A program made the translations under genes and the position numbers. Positions 17,069-25,941 of a stretch of 64,000 bases of DNA are shown one piece after another (positions within the stretch are counted from its first letter, which is position 1; each line of letters starts with the position of its first letter). The notes under the pieces are model-generated. The model ran no database searches and was not told the origin of the DNA. It was given only the letters and a program-made list of their open reading frames with translations. The DNA comes from Burkholderia cepacia (GTDB lineage: Bacteria; Pseudomonadota; Gammaproteobacteria; Burkholderiales; Burkholderiaceae): the NCBI RefSeq assembly GCF_029962485.1, contig NZ_CP073637.1, positions 3,348,001-3,412,000 of the forward strand, in the 5' to 3' direction.

Positions 17069-18373
17069 ATGACGCAGTCTTTCACCCGCCGCGCCGATGC
17101 GCTCGCGCGCGACTCGTACTACGAGGCAACGGTCACACGGCCCGTGGTTGACGACCCTGAGCTCGAGGCGGCGATCGACGTCGACGTCTGCGTGATCGGC
17201 GCCGGCTTCGCGGGCCTGTCGACGGCGCTCGACTGTCGCGCGCGCGGGCTGTCCGTCGCCCTGATCGATGCGCACCGGCCGGGCTGGGGCGCGTCGGGCC
17301 GCAACGGCGGCCAGGCCATCACCGGCTTCGCGAAGGACGAGGTGATCGAGCAGCAGCTCGGCGCCGACGGCGCACGTGCCGCGTGGTCGCTGTCGCTCGA
17401 CGGCGTCGCGCTGATCGCCGAACGCATCGCGCGCTACGGGATCGACTGCGACTTTACGCGCGGCTACCTGACGGTCGCGACGAAGCCGCGCCGCATCGAC
17501 GACCTGCGCGCATGGATGGAGGCCGCGACGTCGCGCTGGGGCCATCCGTCGCTCGCGTGGCTCGACACCGGCGAGATCCAAGCACGCGTTGCATCGACGC
17601 GCTATCTGGCCGGCGTGCACGATCCGCTGTCGGGCCACCTGCATCCGCTCAAGTACTGCCTCGGCCTCGCCGACGCCGCGCGCCGCGAAGGTGTCGCGCT
17701 GTATGCGCACACGCCGGCGCTCGACGTCGTGCGCGGCGCGCGGCCCGTCGTGCGCACGCCGTCGGGCGAGGTACGCTGCCGCTACGTCGTGTCGTGCTGC
17801 AACGCGGGGCCCGGCGGCATCCTGCCCGCCGCGACCGCCGCCCGCATCGCACCGATCGCGTCGTACATCATCGCAACCGAGCCGCTCGGCCAGGCGCGCG
17901 CCGACGCACTGATCGCCCGGCGCGAAGCCGTGTGCGACAACAATTTCTTCCTCGACTATTTCCGGCTGTCGGCCGACCACCGGATGCTGTTCGGCGGTCG
18001 CGCGAACTCGGCCGGCGCGTCGCCCGCCACGCTTGCCGAAACGATCCGGCAGCGCATGGTCGGCGTGTTCCCGCAGCTCGGTGACGTGCGCGTCGACCAC
18101 GCGTGGGGCGGCTTCGTCGACGTCACGCGCAACCGCGCGCCGGATTTCGGCGCACTCGATCCGAACTTCTTCTACGTCCAGGGCTTCAGCGGGCACGGCG
18201 TCGCGCTCACCGGCATTGCCGGACGCGCGATCGCCGGTGCGATCGCGGGCGATACGCGCGCGTTCGACCTGTTTGCACGCGTGCGTCACCGGCGCTTTCC
18301 CGGCGGCGACGCATGGCGGCAACCCGCGCTCGAGCTCGGGATGCTGTACCACCGCGTGCGTGAACTGTTCTAA
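17069..18373 (+). CDS. puuB: FAD-dependent oxidoreductase, PuuB-like (gamma-glutamylputrescine oxidase family), copy 1
   Basis: This 434-aa D-amino-acid-oxidase-fold flavoprotein has the FAD Rossmann motif CVIGAGFAGLST near residue 40, followed by the family signature GWGASGRNGGQ and a C-terminal VQGFSGHGVALTGIAG flavin-contact motif. PuuB oxidises gamma-glutamylputrescine to gamma-glutamyl-gamma-aminobutyraldehyde and H2O2, the step between PuuA and PuuC. A good ribosome-binding site (GAGGGAG) precedes the ATG. A close paralogue starts 26 bp downstream. Which copy is the true PuuB is unclear, so the symbol is provisional. Confidence 0.88.
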   Translation: MTQSFTRRADALARDSYYEATVTRPVVDDPELEAAIDVDVCVIGAGFAGLSTALDCRARGLSVALIDAHRPGWGASGRNGGQAITGFAKDEVIEQQLGADGARAAWSLSLDGVALIAERIARYGIDCDFTRGYLTVATKPRRIDDLRAWMEAATSRWGHPSLAWLDTGEIQARVASTRYLAGVHDPLSGHLHPLKYCLGLADAARREGVALYAHTPALDVVRGARPVVRTPSGEVRCRYVVSCCNAGPGGILPAATAARIAPIASYIIATEPLGQARADALIARREAVCDNNFFLDYFRLSADHRMLFGGRANSAGASPATLAETIRQRMVGVFPQLGDVRVDHAWGGFVDVTRNRAPDFGALDPNFFYVQGFSGHGVALTGIAGRAIAGAIAGDTRAFDLFARVRHRRFPGGDAWRQPALELGMLYHRVRELF

Positions 18374-18399
18374 GCCCCCCTTTCTCCGTTCTCCTGACC

Positions 18400-19701
18400 A
18401 TGCAGACATTCGCCAACCAGCCGCACGTCGCGTCCTACTACGCGGCGACCGCCAACGATACGACCCGCCACGCGCCGCTTGCCGGCACGATCGACGCCGA
18501 TGTGTGCGTGATCGGCGCGGGCCTCACGGGCCTGTCCGCCGCGCTCAACCTCGCCGAGCGCGGCCATTCGGTGACCGTGCTCGAAGCATCGCGGGTCGGA
18601 TGGGCGGCGAGCGGCCGCAACGGCGGCCAGCTGATCGGCGGCTTTGCGTGCGACATCGACACGTTCGGGCAGTTCATGCCGGAAGGCGACGTGAAGCGCA
18701 TGTGGGACATGGGGCTCGAAACGCTATCGCTCGTGAAGTCGCGCATCGCACAGCACGACATCGACTGCGCGCTGGTGCCCGGCTACCTGACCGCGGCGAA
18801 CACCGAGCGCGACGCCGATTCGCTGAAGCGCTGGCGCGACGAAGCCGCGAAACGCTTCGGCTACGACCGTTTTCACTTCGTCGAAGCCGAGGAGCTCGGC
18901 GACTACGTGCAGTCGGCCCGCTATTGCGGCGGGCTGTACGACCCCGACAGCGGCCACCTGCATCCGCTCAACTACACGCTCGGCCTCGCGCGTGCGGCGA
19001 CCGACGCGGGCGTGCGCATCCACGAGGGCAGCTGCGTGACACGCGTGCGCGACGTGTCGGGCGGCCACGTCGTCGAGACGGGCGGCGGCAACGTGCGCGC
19101 GCGCTTCGTCGTGCTCGCGTGCAACACCTACATCGGCACGCTCGCGCCCGCGCTGTCGAAGAAGATCATGCCGGTCGGCACCTACGTGATCGCGACGGAG
19201 CCGCTCGGCGAAGCGCGCGCCGCCGCGCTGATGCCCGCACGCGCGGCGATCTGCGACAGCCGCTTCGTGCTCGACTATTTCCGGCCGGCGCCCGACACCC
19301 GGCTCGTGTGGGGCGGCAAGGTGAGCTATTCGACGCGGGAGCCGCGCGACCTCGCCGCGGCGATGCGTGCGGACATGCTGAAGACGTTCCCGCAACTCGC
19401 GGACGTGAAGGTCGACTATGCATGGGGCGGCTTCGTCGACATCACGATGAACCGCGCGCCGCACTTCGGCCGTATCGCGCCGACGATGTACTTCGCGCAG
19501 GGGTTCTCGGGGCACGGCGTGAACACGACCGCGCTCGCGGGCAAGCTGATCGCCGAAGCGATCAATGGACAGGCGAGCCGCTTCGACCTGTTCGACAAGA
19601 TCCGGCATCGCGACTTCCCCGGCGGCGAGGCGCTGCGTACGCCGGCACTGGTGCTCGCGATGAGCTGGTACCGGATGCTCGACGCGTTCGGCGTGCATTG
19701 A
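18400..19701 (+). CDS. puuB: FAD-dependent oxidoreductase, PuuB-like, copy 2
   Basis: This 433-aa flavoprotein has the same layout as the gene before it: CVIGAGLTGLSA near residue 45, GWAASGRNGGQ, and C-terminal AQGFSGHGVNTTALAG. The two proteins align end to end with many shared blocks (DSGHLHPL, IATEPLG, YAWGGFVDIT), so they arose by tandem duplication and then diverged. It likely oxidises a gamma-glutamylated amine. The pair may split substrates such as putrescine and cadaverine or ethanolamine derivatives. A terminator-like hairpin follows at 19729-19752. Confidence 0.88.
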   Translation: MQTFANQPHVASYYAATANDTTRHAPLAGTIDADVCVIGAGLTGLSAALNLAERGHSVTVLEASRVGWAASGRNGGQLIGGFACDIDTFGQFMPEGDVKRMWDMGLETLSLVKSRIAQHDIDCALVPGYLTAANTERDADSLKRWRDEAAKRFGYDRFHFVEAEELGDYVQSARYCGGLYDPDSGHLHPLNYTLGLARAATDAGVRIHEGSCVTRVRDVSGGHVVETGGGNVRARFVVLACNTYIGTLAPALSKKIMPVGTYVIATEPLGEARAAALMPARAAICDSRFVLDYFRPAPDTRLVWGGKVSYSTREPRDLAAAMRADMLKTFPQLADVKVDYAWGGFVDITMNRAPHFGRIAPTMYFAQGFSGHGVNTTALAGKLIAEAINGQASRFDLFDKIRHRDFPGGEALRTPALVLAMSWYRMLDAFGVH

Positions 19702-19728
19702 GCGGCCTGCACGCCGCGCCAATGCGAA

Positions 19729-19752
19729 ACGGCCGCGCGGATGCGCGGCCGT
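19729..19752. terminator. Hairpin between convergent puuB copy and lipoprotein operon
   Basis: ACGGCCGCGC (19729-19738) pairs with GCGCGGCCGT (19743-19752) around a GGAT loop. It lies between two convergent genes ending at 19701 and 19789. U-tracts are weak on either side. Confidence 0.6.
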
Positions 19753-19788
19753 ACTGTTGCGTCACGGTGATGCGGCAACGCGCATCGC

Positions 19789-20454
19789 TCAGTCCGTGCC
19801 GTACTTCGGCGAATGCGGGCCGTACAGCAAGCCGGCCGGCGGGCCGGCCGACAGCAGGCGCCCGCTCGTGAACGCGGCGACGTCGTGACTCTGATCCATC
19901 AACGTATTCGCGATCTGCTTGACCGCGGCCACCACGAGCATGCCGATCAGGCCGCCGCCACCGTTGTTGCCGCCCTCGTCGCTGCTCGCACTCGCCTGCC
20001 CCTGCCACAGCACATCCCCGGTGCGCAGATCGACGAGCTTCGCCGACGCCGACACGACCGTCGCGCTCGCGAGAATCCGGTAGACGGTGCCGTACTGCGA
20101 CACCTTCGAATACAGCGCGGCATCCGCGCCGAAGATCTCGCGCAGTTTCGCAGGCGGCGTCTCCTGGATCTCGGCCGCATTGGTCAGGCCGTTCTGCTTG
20201 AAGGTCTCGTCCATCACGGCAACCGGCACGACGTAATAGCCGGACTCGGCGAGCGGTAGCGTCATCTGCGACAGCACCCCGTAGGTCGCGCCGACGTCGG
20301 AGGTTTCGTTGACGGGCGGCAGCACGAGAATCGAGCGCGGCTGGCTCTTCTTGAACGCCGTGTAGTCGGGCCGTTTAACCGGCTGCGCGCATGCGCTCAG
20401 CAGCGCAACGATCGACAGCACGAACGTCAGCTTGAATGAGAGTGTCTTGATCAT
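19789..20454 (-). CDS. GNA1162-family (DUF799) lipoprotein
   Basis: This 221-aa protein has a lipoprotein signal (LLSACAQPVKRPDYTAFK, lipobox LSAC near residue 23) followed by the conserved PRSILVLPPVNETSDVGATYGVLSQM segment of the GNA1162/DUF799 family. The Neisseria member has a TolB-like alpha/beta fold and is thought to act in outer-membrane trafficking or secretion. It is the last gene of a three-gene lipoprotein operon with a DUF4810 protein and a CsgG-like protein, a trio that recurs in many proteobacteria. The longer open frame upstream overlaps the DUF4810 gene and is not used. Confidence 0.88.
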   Translation of the reverse strand: MIKTLSFKLTFVLSIVALLSACAQPVKRPDYTAFKKSQPRSILVLPPVNETSDVGATYGVLSQMTLPLAESGYYVVPVAVMDETFKQNGLTNAAEIQETPPAKLREIFGADAALYSKVSQYGTVYRILASATVVSASAKLVDLRTGDVLWQGQASASSDEGGNNGGGGLIGMLVVAAVKQIANTLMDQSHDVAAFTSGRLLSAGPPAGLLYGPHSPKYGTD

Positions 20455-20468
20455 GGCTGGCGCGTCGC

Positions 20469-20912
20469 TCACTGTTTGGCGGTGGTCGGGTCGGCGTTTT
20501 TCTGACCGGCGACCGTCTGGTCGACGGTCTTCTGGCCAGCCGCCTTCGGGTCGGCGGCCTTCGGCGCGCCGCCTTTCTTTTTCAGCAGGAAGTCCATGTA
20601 GGTCGCGGACTCCGGAAACAGCTGCTTCTCGGCCTGCAGCTCCTGTTCCGCCTGCTGCTCGCTGCCGATGCTCGCGTACAGCATGCCGAGGTGCGCATGG
20701 AAGCCCGGCGGCGGCGTATGCCCCTTGCCGCGAATGTCCTGCAGTGCTTTCTCGAGCGCGTCGATCTGCTCCTGCGGCGATTTCTGCCCCTTGAAGTATT
20801 CGTACACCTGCGGCTGATAGCCGGTCCACTGATAAAGCGGCGGCGTGGAGCTCGCGCAGCCGGCGAGCAGCAAGGCGGCGGCCGTCGCCGGCAGCCAGTT
20901 ACCCCGTTTCAT
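20469..20912 (-). CDS. DUF4810 lipoprotein
   Basis: This 147-aa protein has the lipobox LLAGCASS (Cys near residue 19). It continues with the DUF4810 pattern PPLYQWTGYQPQVYEYFK and helix-rich TPR-like repeats (QEQIDALEKALQ, GFHAHLGMLYASIG). The last 35 residues are a low-complexity tail of repeated AAD/AGQK units that looks disordered. It sits between the CsgG-like and GNA1162-like genes (14 bp to the next). The trio is probably assembled at the outer membrane, but the pathway is unknown. Confidence 0.87.
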   Translation of the reverse strand: MKRGNWLPATAAALLLAGCASSTPPLYQWTGYQPQVYEYFKGQKSPQEQIDALEKALQDIRGKGHTPPPGFHAHLGMLYASIGSEQQAEQELQAEKQLFPESATYMDFLLKKKGGAPKAADPKAAGQKTVDQTVAGQKNADPTTAKQ

Positions 20913-20995
20913 GGTCTTTTCTCTTGTAATGTCGTGGTGAATCGGTCCAGCGGCGCACCGGCTCCGGCGCCCCGCTGCGGCAAGTCGCGCGACGG

Positions 20996-21673
20996 TTACT
21001 GCGCGGCCTTCAGCGCCCCGGCGTCGACCTGGTCGACGAGATGATTCACGGCCTCCTGGATCGCGAGGTCCAGCACCTTGCCGTTGAGCGTCGAGTCGTA
21101 GCCGGCCGTGCCGCCGAAGCCGATCACCTCCCGGTTCGACAGGCTGAATTCGCCCGCACCCTGGCTCGATGCGACGACTTCCGACGTCGTCGTATCAACG
21201 ATGTTCAGGTTGACCTTCGCGTAGGCGACCTGCGTCTTGCCGCGGCCGAGGATGCCGAATAGCTGGTGATCGCCGACGTCCTTGCGGCCGAACTCGGTCA
21301 CGTCGCCCGTCACCACGTAGTTCGCGCCCTTCACGGCCTGCGCCTTCTTCATGAAACCGGCTTCCTGCTTGATCTCGTCGAGGTTCTCGCGATCGAGCAC
21401 GTTGAAGCGCCGGCTTTGCTGCAGGCGCGTGACGAGGATCGTCTTCGCCTGCCCGCCGAGGCGGTCGATGCCGTCGGAGAAGATGCCGCGCATGTAGCTC
21501 GATCGGTTGTCGAACTTGCCGATCGCGATCGCGACGGGTTTGCCCGCATACGGCTTCTGCGCGCTACTGACGGCCGGCACGTCGAGCGTACGCGACGATT
21601 CGGTCGCGCAGCCGGACAGCGCTGCGACGACCGCGGCCGCCACGAGGACGGTGCGTCGTGTCTGAATGTTCAC
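20996..21673 (-). CDS. CsgG/HfaB-family outer-membrane lipoprotein
   Basis: This 225-aa protein starts at a GTG with a well-placed AGGAGA eight bases upstream. The signal ends at lipobox LSGCATES (Cys near residue 22). The body has the CsgG-family features KPVAIAIGKFDNRSSYMRG, FNVLDRENLDEIKQE, YVVTGDVTEFG and VNLNIVDTTTSEVV. CsgG forms the curli secretion pore, but this shorter type, always with DUF4810 and DUF799 partners, is not linked to curli genes here. It is the promoter-proximal gene of the trio. An upstream longer frame lacks a ribosome-binding site. Confidence 0.87.
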   Translation of the reverse strand: MNIQTRRTVLVAAAVVAALSGCATESSRTLDVPAVSSAQKPYAGKPVAIAIGKFDNRSSYMRGIFSDGIDRLGGQAKTILVTRLQQSRRFNVLDRENLDEIKQEAGFMKKAQAVKGANYVVTGDVTEFGRKDVGDHQLFGILGRGKTQVAYAKVNLNIVDTTTSEVVASSQGAGEFSLSNREVIGFGGTAGYDSTLNGKVLDLAIQEAVNHLVDQVDAGALKAAQ

Positions 21674-22297
21674 TGCTGGTCTCCTTGCATGGAAAGTTGG
21701 CCCTGGGCGGGCGCGCCGGCTCGCGGACGATCCGGCGGTCGAAACAGCTACGGCGCGAACGGATACGCACGCATCGGCGCGATGCGTGCGTGCGGATTCA
21801 TCGCCGGGCAGGCGATGGCGACATATGGCGGACGGGGGCGCGCAACGAACGTGTTGCGGCAAAGGAAGGAGGCGCGACGCAATGCGCGACTGGTTCGCGC
21901 GCGCCGATTATCGCTTTATTGTGATTGCTGCGTAGCGGATTACGCATGGCCGACCCCGTATATGATTTTTTTCGATCATATCAAGGCCGCTTATTGAGAC
22001 GGGGGTTCTTGATAATAGTTGACGATTTTCGTACTTATCTGAAAATCACGATTACTCGTGAAAATCCTTGTCGCAAAATACCTGGCTGACACGCGGACAA
22101 AATACCCCGTTTTTTTGTTATCGGAGCGGCACGCCGTTCGCCCGGCCGATCACGATTCGCCCAGGCAACATTAGCGACACCTCAAAAACAATCGCCGCGA
22201 TCGCTCGATCGTCGATGCGTCGTTAATCGGCTCGCCGGCCAATGCGCAATCCGGCAATCCAGTCGCGCGCGTGCCGACATGCGCGCGACTGCGCCCG
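21674..22297. other. Intergenic region upstream of lipoprotein operon
   Basis: These 624 bp contain no credible gene. The central part (about 21900-22140) is notably A/T-rich and carries a promoter-like pair on the minus strand (21957-21984) overlapping a short inverted repeat. The part next to glutathione reductase shows nothing recognised. Confidence 0.6.
21957..21984 (-). promoter_or_regulatory. Possible promoter and inverted repeat for the CsgG-like operon
   Basis: On the minus strand TTGATA (21979-21984) and TATACG (21957-21962) are spaced by 16 bp. An inverted repeat ATATGAT/ATCATAT (21960-21966 and 21975-21981) overlaps both boxes. The distance to the GTG start is about 280 bp. This rests on pattern only. 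Confidence 0.35.
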
Positions 22298-23653
22298 CTA
22301 ATCAGCCAGCTTCTGCCGCATCGTCACGAATTCCTCCGCCGCGGTCGGATGAATACCGATCGTGTCGTCGAACTGCGCCTTCGTCGCGCCCGCGCGAATG
22401 GCGATCGCGATGCCCTGGATGATTTCGCCCGCGTCGCGGCCGACCATGTGCGCGCCGACCACGCGCTGGCTGTCGCGCGCGACGACGAGCTTCATCATCG
22501 TGCGCTCGTCGCGGCCCGACAGCGTATGGCGCAGTGCCTTGAACGACGTACGGTAGATGTCGACCTCGCCATGCGCGTGACGCGCGTCGGCCTCGGTCTG
22601 GCCGACCGTCGCGACCTCGGGCTGGCTGAACACGGCCGACGGCACGTAGCCATGATCGGCCGCGACACGCGCCCCGCCGAACAGCGTGCGCGCGAGCAGC
22701 GCGCCGTCGCGCGTCGCGACCGGCGTGAGCTGCGGCCGCGACGTCACGTCGCCGATCGCGTGGATCGACGGCACCGACGTCGCCGAATACGCATCGACGG
22801 CAATTGCGCCGCGCGCGTCGAGCAACACGCCCGCCTGTTCGAGCCCGAGCCCGTCGACGTTCGGCACGCGGCCGGTCGCATAGAGCACCTGATCGTACGG
22901 CCCGAACCGCGCATCGCCGACGCGCACGCTCAGCGTGCCGTCGTCCGCGCGTTCGATCGACTCGACCACCGCACGCGCGTGGATCGCGACGCCCTGCTTC
23001 GTCATCTCGTCGGTCAGGAACTGGCGCACGTCGTCGTCGAAGCCGCGCAGGATCTTCTCGCCGCGATAGAACAGGTCGACGTGACTGCCGAAACCATTGA
23101 AGATGCCCGCGAACTCGACCGCGATATAGCCGCCACCGACCACCGCGATGCGCTTGGGGCACGTCGCGAGCGACAGCGCCTCGCGCGACGTGATCGTGTG
23201 CTCGATGCCGGGCCGCGCCGGCGACGACGGGCGCGAGCCGGTCGCGATCGCGATATGCCGCGCGCGGATGCTGCGTTCGCCGATTGCGACGGTGTGCGCA
23301 TCGACGAGCGTCGCGCGGCCCGCGTGCATGTCGACGCCCGATTGCCGCAGCAGGTTGATGTAGATGTCGCTGAGCCGGTTGATCTCGCGATCCTTCGCGG
23401 CGATCAGCGCGGACCAGTCGAGCGTGCCGGCGCCGAAGGTCCAGCCGAAGCCCTTCGCGTCCTCGACTTCATGCGGATAGTGCGATGCGTAGACGAGCAG
23501 CTTCTTCGGGATGCAGCCGCGCAGCACGCAGGTGCCGCCGATCTGCTCTTCTTCCGCTATGCCGACGCGTGCGCCATATGACGCGGACATCCGCGCGAGC
23601 CTCACGCCGCCGGAGCCGGCGCCGATGACGAACAGGTCGTAGTCGAAATCCAT
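22298..23653 (-). CDS. gor: Glutathione-disulfide reductase
   Basis: This 451-aa class-I pyridine nucleotide-disulfide oxidoreductase reduces GSSG with NADPH in the cytoplasm. The FAD motif VIGAGSGGVRLARM is at residues 10-22, and the redox-active pair Cys42/Cys47 lies in GGTCVLRGCIPKK. A second dinucleotide motif VVGGGYIAVEFAG lies near residue 172, and the dimer-interface His-Pro in IGIHPTAAEEFVTMR is at the C-terminus. Length and motifs match Gor. The gene stands alone between an empty intergenic region and a small unknown gene. Confidence 0.94.
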   Translation of the reverse strand: MDFDYDLFVIGAGSGGVRLARMSASYGARVGIAEEEQIGGTCVLRGCIPKKLLVYASHYPHEVEDAKGFGWTFGAGTLDWSALIAAKDREINRLSDIYINLLRQSGVDMHAGRATLVDAHTVAIGERSIRARHIAIATGSRPSSPARPGIEHTITSREALSLATCPKRIAVVGGGYIAVEFAGIFNGFGSHVDLFYRGEKILRGFDDDVRQFLTDEMTKQGVAIHARAVVESIERADDGTLSVRVGDARFGPYDQVLYATGRVPNVDGLGLEQAGVLLDARGAIAVDAYSATSVPSIHAIGDVTSRPQLTPVATRDGALLARTLFGGARVAADHGYVPSAVFSQPEVATVGQTEADARHAHGEVDIYRTSFKALRHTLSGRDERTMMKLVVARDSQRVVGAHMVGRDAGEIIQGIAIAIRAGATKAQFDDTIGIHPTAAEEFVTMRQKLAD

Positions 23654-23748
23654 CGCATTCCCTCATCGCAGTTCGGATGAAGGCACGATAGCAAGATTCG
23701 GGGATTCGTGCGGAGCACGGCGCGACCAGGCGCGCGCCCAATAAAAAA

Positions 23749-23773
23749 CGGCGAGAGACGTGGCCTCTCGCCG
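23749..23773 (-). terminator. Intrinsic terminator of the small minus-strand gene
   Basis: CGGCGAGAG (23749-23757) pairs with CTCTCGCCG (23765-23773). On the minus strand a run of six U follows, from the A-run at 23743-23748. It lies downstream of the 76-aa gene ending at 23898. Confidence 0.85.
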
Positions 23774-23897
23774 GTCAAACCAGCTGCCGGGTGTGTCATG
23801 CGTCACCGATCGACCGCATGCCCGACCTGCCGGCTGCGCGGCACCGGTCCGCCCGGGCGCGCGAAGGGCGCGCCCGCGGCCGGACCAGCCGCCATGC

Positions 23898-24128
23898 TCA
23901 TGCCTGCGACGTGTCGCTGCCGTCCGTCGCCTGCGTGTCGTCTGCCTGCTGCTGGGGCTGCTCTTCCTTCTTCTTCTCGAGCAGACCTTCGACTGCCTCG
24001 GCGCCCTTGAAACCGGCGACGGCCGCAGCCGCCTTGGTCAGCAGGCCCGCATCCGGATCCAGCTTTTCCGCGCCTTCGACGGCTGCGACTGCGCCAGCGA
24101 TTTCACCCACGGTGTCCAGGATACCCAT
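23898..24128 (-). CDS. Small hypothetical protein with acidic Gln-rich tail (76 aa)
   Basis: This 76-aa protein begins MGILDTVGEIAGAVAAVEGAEK. It has a Gly/Ala-rich helical first half with glycine-zipper spacing and a charged linker (LLEKKKEE). The tail is acidic and Gln/Thr/Ser-rich and probably disordered. No signal peptide was seen. The ATG at 24128 is preferred over the one two codons upstream because AAGGGG lies six bases before it. A strong intrinsic terminator follows, so it is a monocistronic, probably well-expressed gene. The family is unknown. Confidence 0.72.
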   Translation of the reverse strand: MGILDTVGEIAGAVAAVEGAEKLDPDAGLLTKAAAAVAGFKGAEAVEGLLEKKKEEQPQQQADDTQATDGSDTSQA

Positions 24129-24503
24129 CGTCATCCCCTTTCAAGAAAATCGTGAGCGCATCGTCCCACGAAAAAAACCGGCAGACCGCGATTGTCATCA
24201 CCGGATACACAAGTTACGCACCTGGCCGGCCGCGCTCTTCGAGCGCCACCGGAACGACGCACGCGCGAGCCTGACGGCACGCAGCGGGCGATGCACGCAG
24301 CGTAGCGGAAAGCCTTCGCGCGTACTGTAAAAGTATGTTCTGGAATGCCGACGGAACGCTTACGGCGCGGGACTTCCGCAATGGAGCGATTGCCGAATAG
24401 TCGTGCGCGCGTATGAAGGTCGCGTGACGAAAAAAAAAAGGCTCCGTGCGGAGCCTCTTCGATGCGCGCCGGGCCAATGCCGGCGCATGCGTTCCGACGT
24501 TCG
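24129..24503. other. Intergenic region between small gene and porin
   Basis: These 375 bp contain only the porin terminator (24430-24456) and presumably the promoter of the 76-aa gene. No other gene or repeat was recognised. Confidence 0.55.
24430..24456 (-). terminator. Intrinsic terminator of the porin gene
   Basis: AGGCTCCG (24439-24446) pairs with CGGAGCCT (24449-24456). On the minus strand it is followed by a run of about ten U (A-run 24430-24439). It lies 48 bp past the porin stop. Confidence 0.9.
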
Positions 24504-25625
24504 TCAGAAGATATTGCGCAAGCCGATCGCGATGCCGGTCTGGTTGCTGCGACCCGGCAGCTCGACGTTCGCCGCGCCGTTCGTCTTGTTGAAGTCGACG
24601 GTGCCGTAGACTTCGGTGCGCTTGCTCAGTGCGTACTCGGCGATGCCGACGATCGCATAGCGGTTGCCGCTCGCGAGCGTGCCGTTGGTGGTCATCGCAT
24701 TGCGCATGTGGTCGTAGTAGAACGCACCCGTCAGCGTCAGCGGCGCACTGACCTGCCAGCTCACGCCCGCGAACGGACCGTCGTCGATCCGGCCCGTGCC
24801 CTTCGCGACCGGAATCGACTGCTGCGCGAGCAGGCTGTCGACGAAGCCGGTGTCGTCCTTCGAGCGCAGGTAGCCCGCGTAGATCTTCGCCTTGCTGAAC
24901 GCGTACACGACGTTCGCGTGGTAGATCGTCTGCTTGCGTGCCGAGTTGTCGCTGTTCTGCTGCGCGCCGGCCGCGATGCTGAGCGGACCCATCACGTACG
25001 ACAGCGACACGCCCCACGCATTGCCCTTGCCGAGCGAGCCCGGGATCTGGCCCGAGAAGCCGCCGGCGCCGGTCGATTCATAGTTGGTGCCGGTCGAGTA
25101 CATCGCCTTCGCGGTCAGGCCTTCGAACTTGCCCGTGTACTTGATCTGGTTGTCCGCATACAGGCCGCCGCCGAGTGCGACCGGCAGCCACGCGTTTTCG
25201 AGGTAGTTGCCGACCGTCAGCGGATCGTAGGTATCCGACAGCAGGTCGAACAGCGGCGTCTTCTGGCGGCCGAGGGTCACCGTGCCGTACGGGCTCTGCA
25301 GGCCGACGTACGCTGCGCGGTTGAACAGGCGGCCGCTGTCGGCGAATGCGCCGTTCTGCAGGTTCACGCCGCTTTCGAGGTTGAACACGGCCTTCAGGCC
25401 GCCGCCGAGGTCTTCCGTGCCGTAGATGCCGAAGCGGCTGTTGGTGATCGCGCCGTTGGTCATCGACAGCAGGCCGTCGTTCTTGGCATTGGCGTTGGTC
25501 AGGTAACGGATGCTGGCGTCGGCGACGCCCCAGAGCGTGACCGAGCTTTGTGCGGCCGCGTACTGGCTGGCAAATGCGAGCGCGGCGCCCCCTGCGATGG
25601 CTGCGAGTCGGGTGGTCTGCTTCAT
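24504..25625 (-). CDS. General outer-membrane porin (Gram-negative porin, OmpC-like family)
   Basis: This 373-aa trimeric beta-barrel porin has a signal peptide MKQTTRLAAIAGGAALAFAS (cleavage after AAA near residue 25). The mature start QSSVTLWGVADASIRYLTN is typical of Burkholderia porins. Alternating beta strands, a constriction-loop region and the final aromatic residue (GIAIGLRNIF) needed for BAM insertion are present. The start at 25625 has AGGAAAG upstream. It is monocistronic with a strong terminator. Its transport specificity is unknown. Confidence 0.93.
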   Translation of the reverse strand: MKQTTRLAAIAGGAALAFASQYAAAQSSVTLWGVADASIRYLTNANAKNDGLLSMTNGAITNSRFGIYGTEDLGGGLKAVFNLESGVNLQNGAFADSGRLFNRAAYVGLQSPYGTVTLGRQKTPLFDLLSDTYDPLTVGNYLENAWLPVALGGGLYADNQIKYTGKFEGLTAKAMYSTGTNYESTGAGGFSGQIPGSLGKGNAWGVSLSYVMGPLSIAAGAQQNSDNSARKQTIYHANVVYAFSKAKIYAGYLRSKDDTGFVDSLLAQQSIPVAKGTGRIDDGPFAGVSWQVSAPLTLTGAFYYDHMRNAMTTNGTLASGNRYAIVGIAEYALSKRTEVYGTVDFNKTNGAANVELPGRSNQTGIAIGLRNIF

Positions 25626-25941
25626 GAGCTTTCCTTTTTGTAGGTGTCTCCGTTCATGGCCGGCCGCGTGCGCAGCCGGGTGGCGATCGCGCACGTTCTT
25701 GGCGCGCGCGATGTGGGCTGAATCATATGACGAGTGCGATCGCTGAAAGAAATTGAAATGCGCGGTAATGGCGGAACTGTCGCCCGCGCACAACGTTACG
25801 CGTGTGACGCTTGTCCGGCGGGCGGCAGGCGCTGCGCGGCAGCAACCGGCCGCGCGGCTTACGGTGCGTCGGGTCTGTAAGGATCGCGCGGCCGGCGCCG
25901 CGGAACGGACGGGCGCACGGGGGCACCCGTGGGGTGCGCGG
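25626..25941. other. Intergenic region upstream of porin
   Basis: These 316 bp separate the porin start from the end of the YoaK-like gene. They should hold the porin promoter, but no clear -35/-10 pair was recognised. No gene or repeat was seen. Confidence 0.5.

Noticed and set aside
21900..22140. A/T-rich block as a possible genomic-island or phage remnant
   Set aside because: No integrase, tRNA, direct repeats or foreign genes flank it; it is short and fits a regulatory region.
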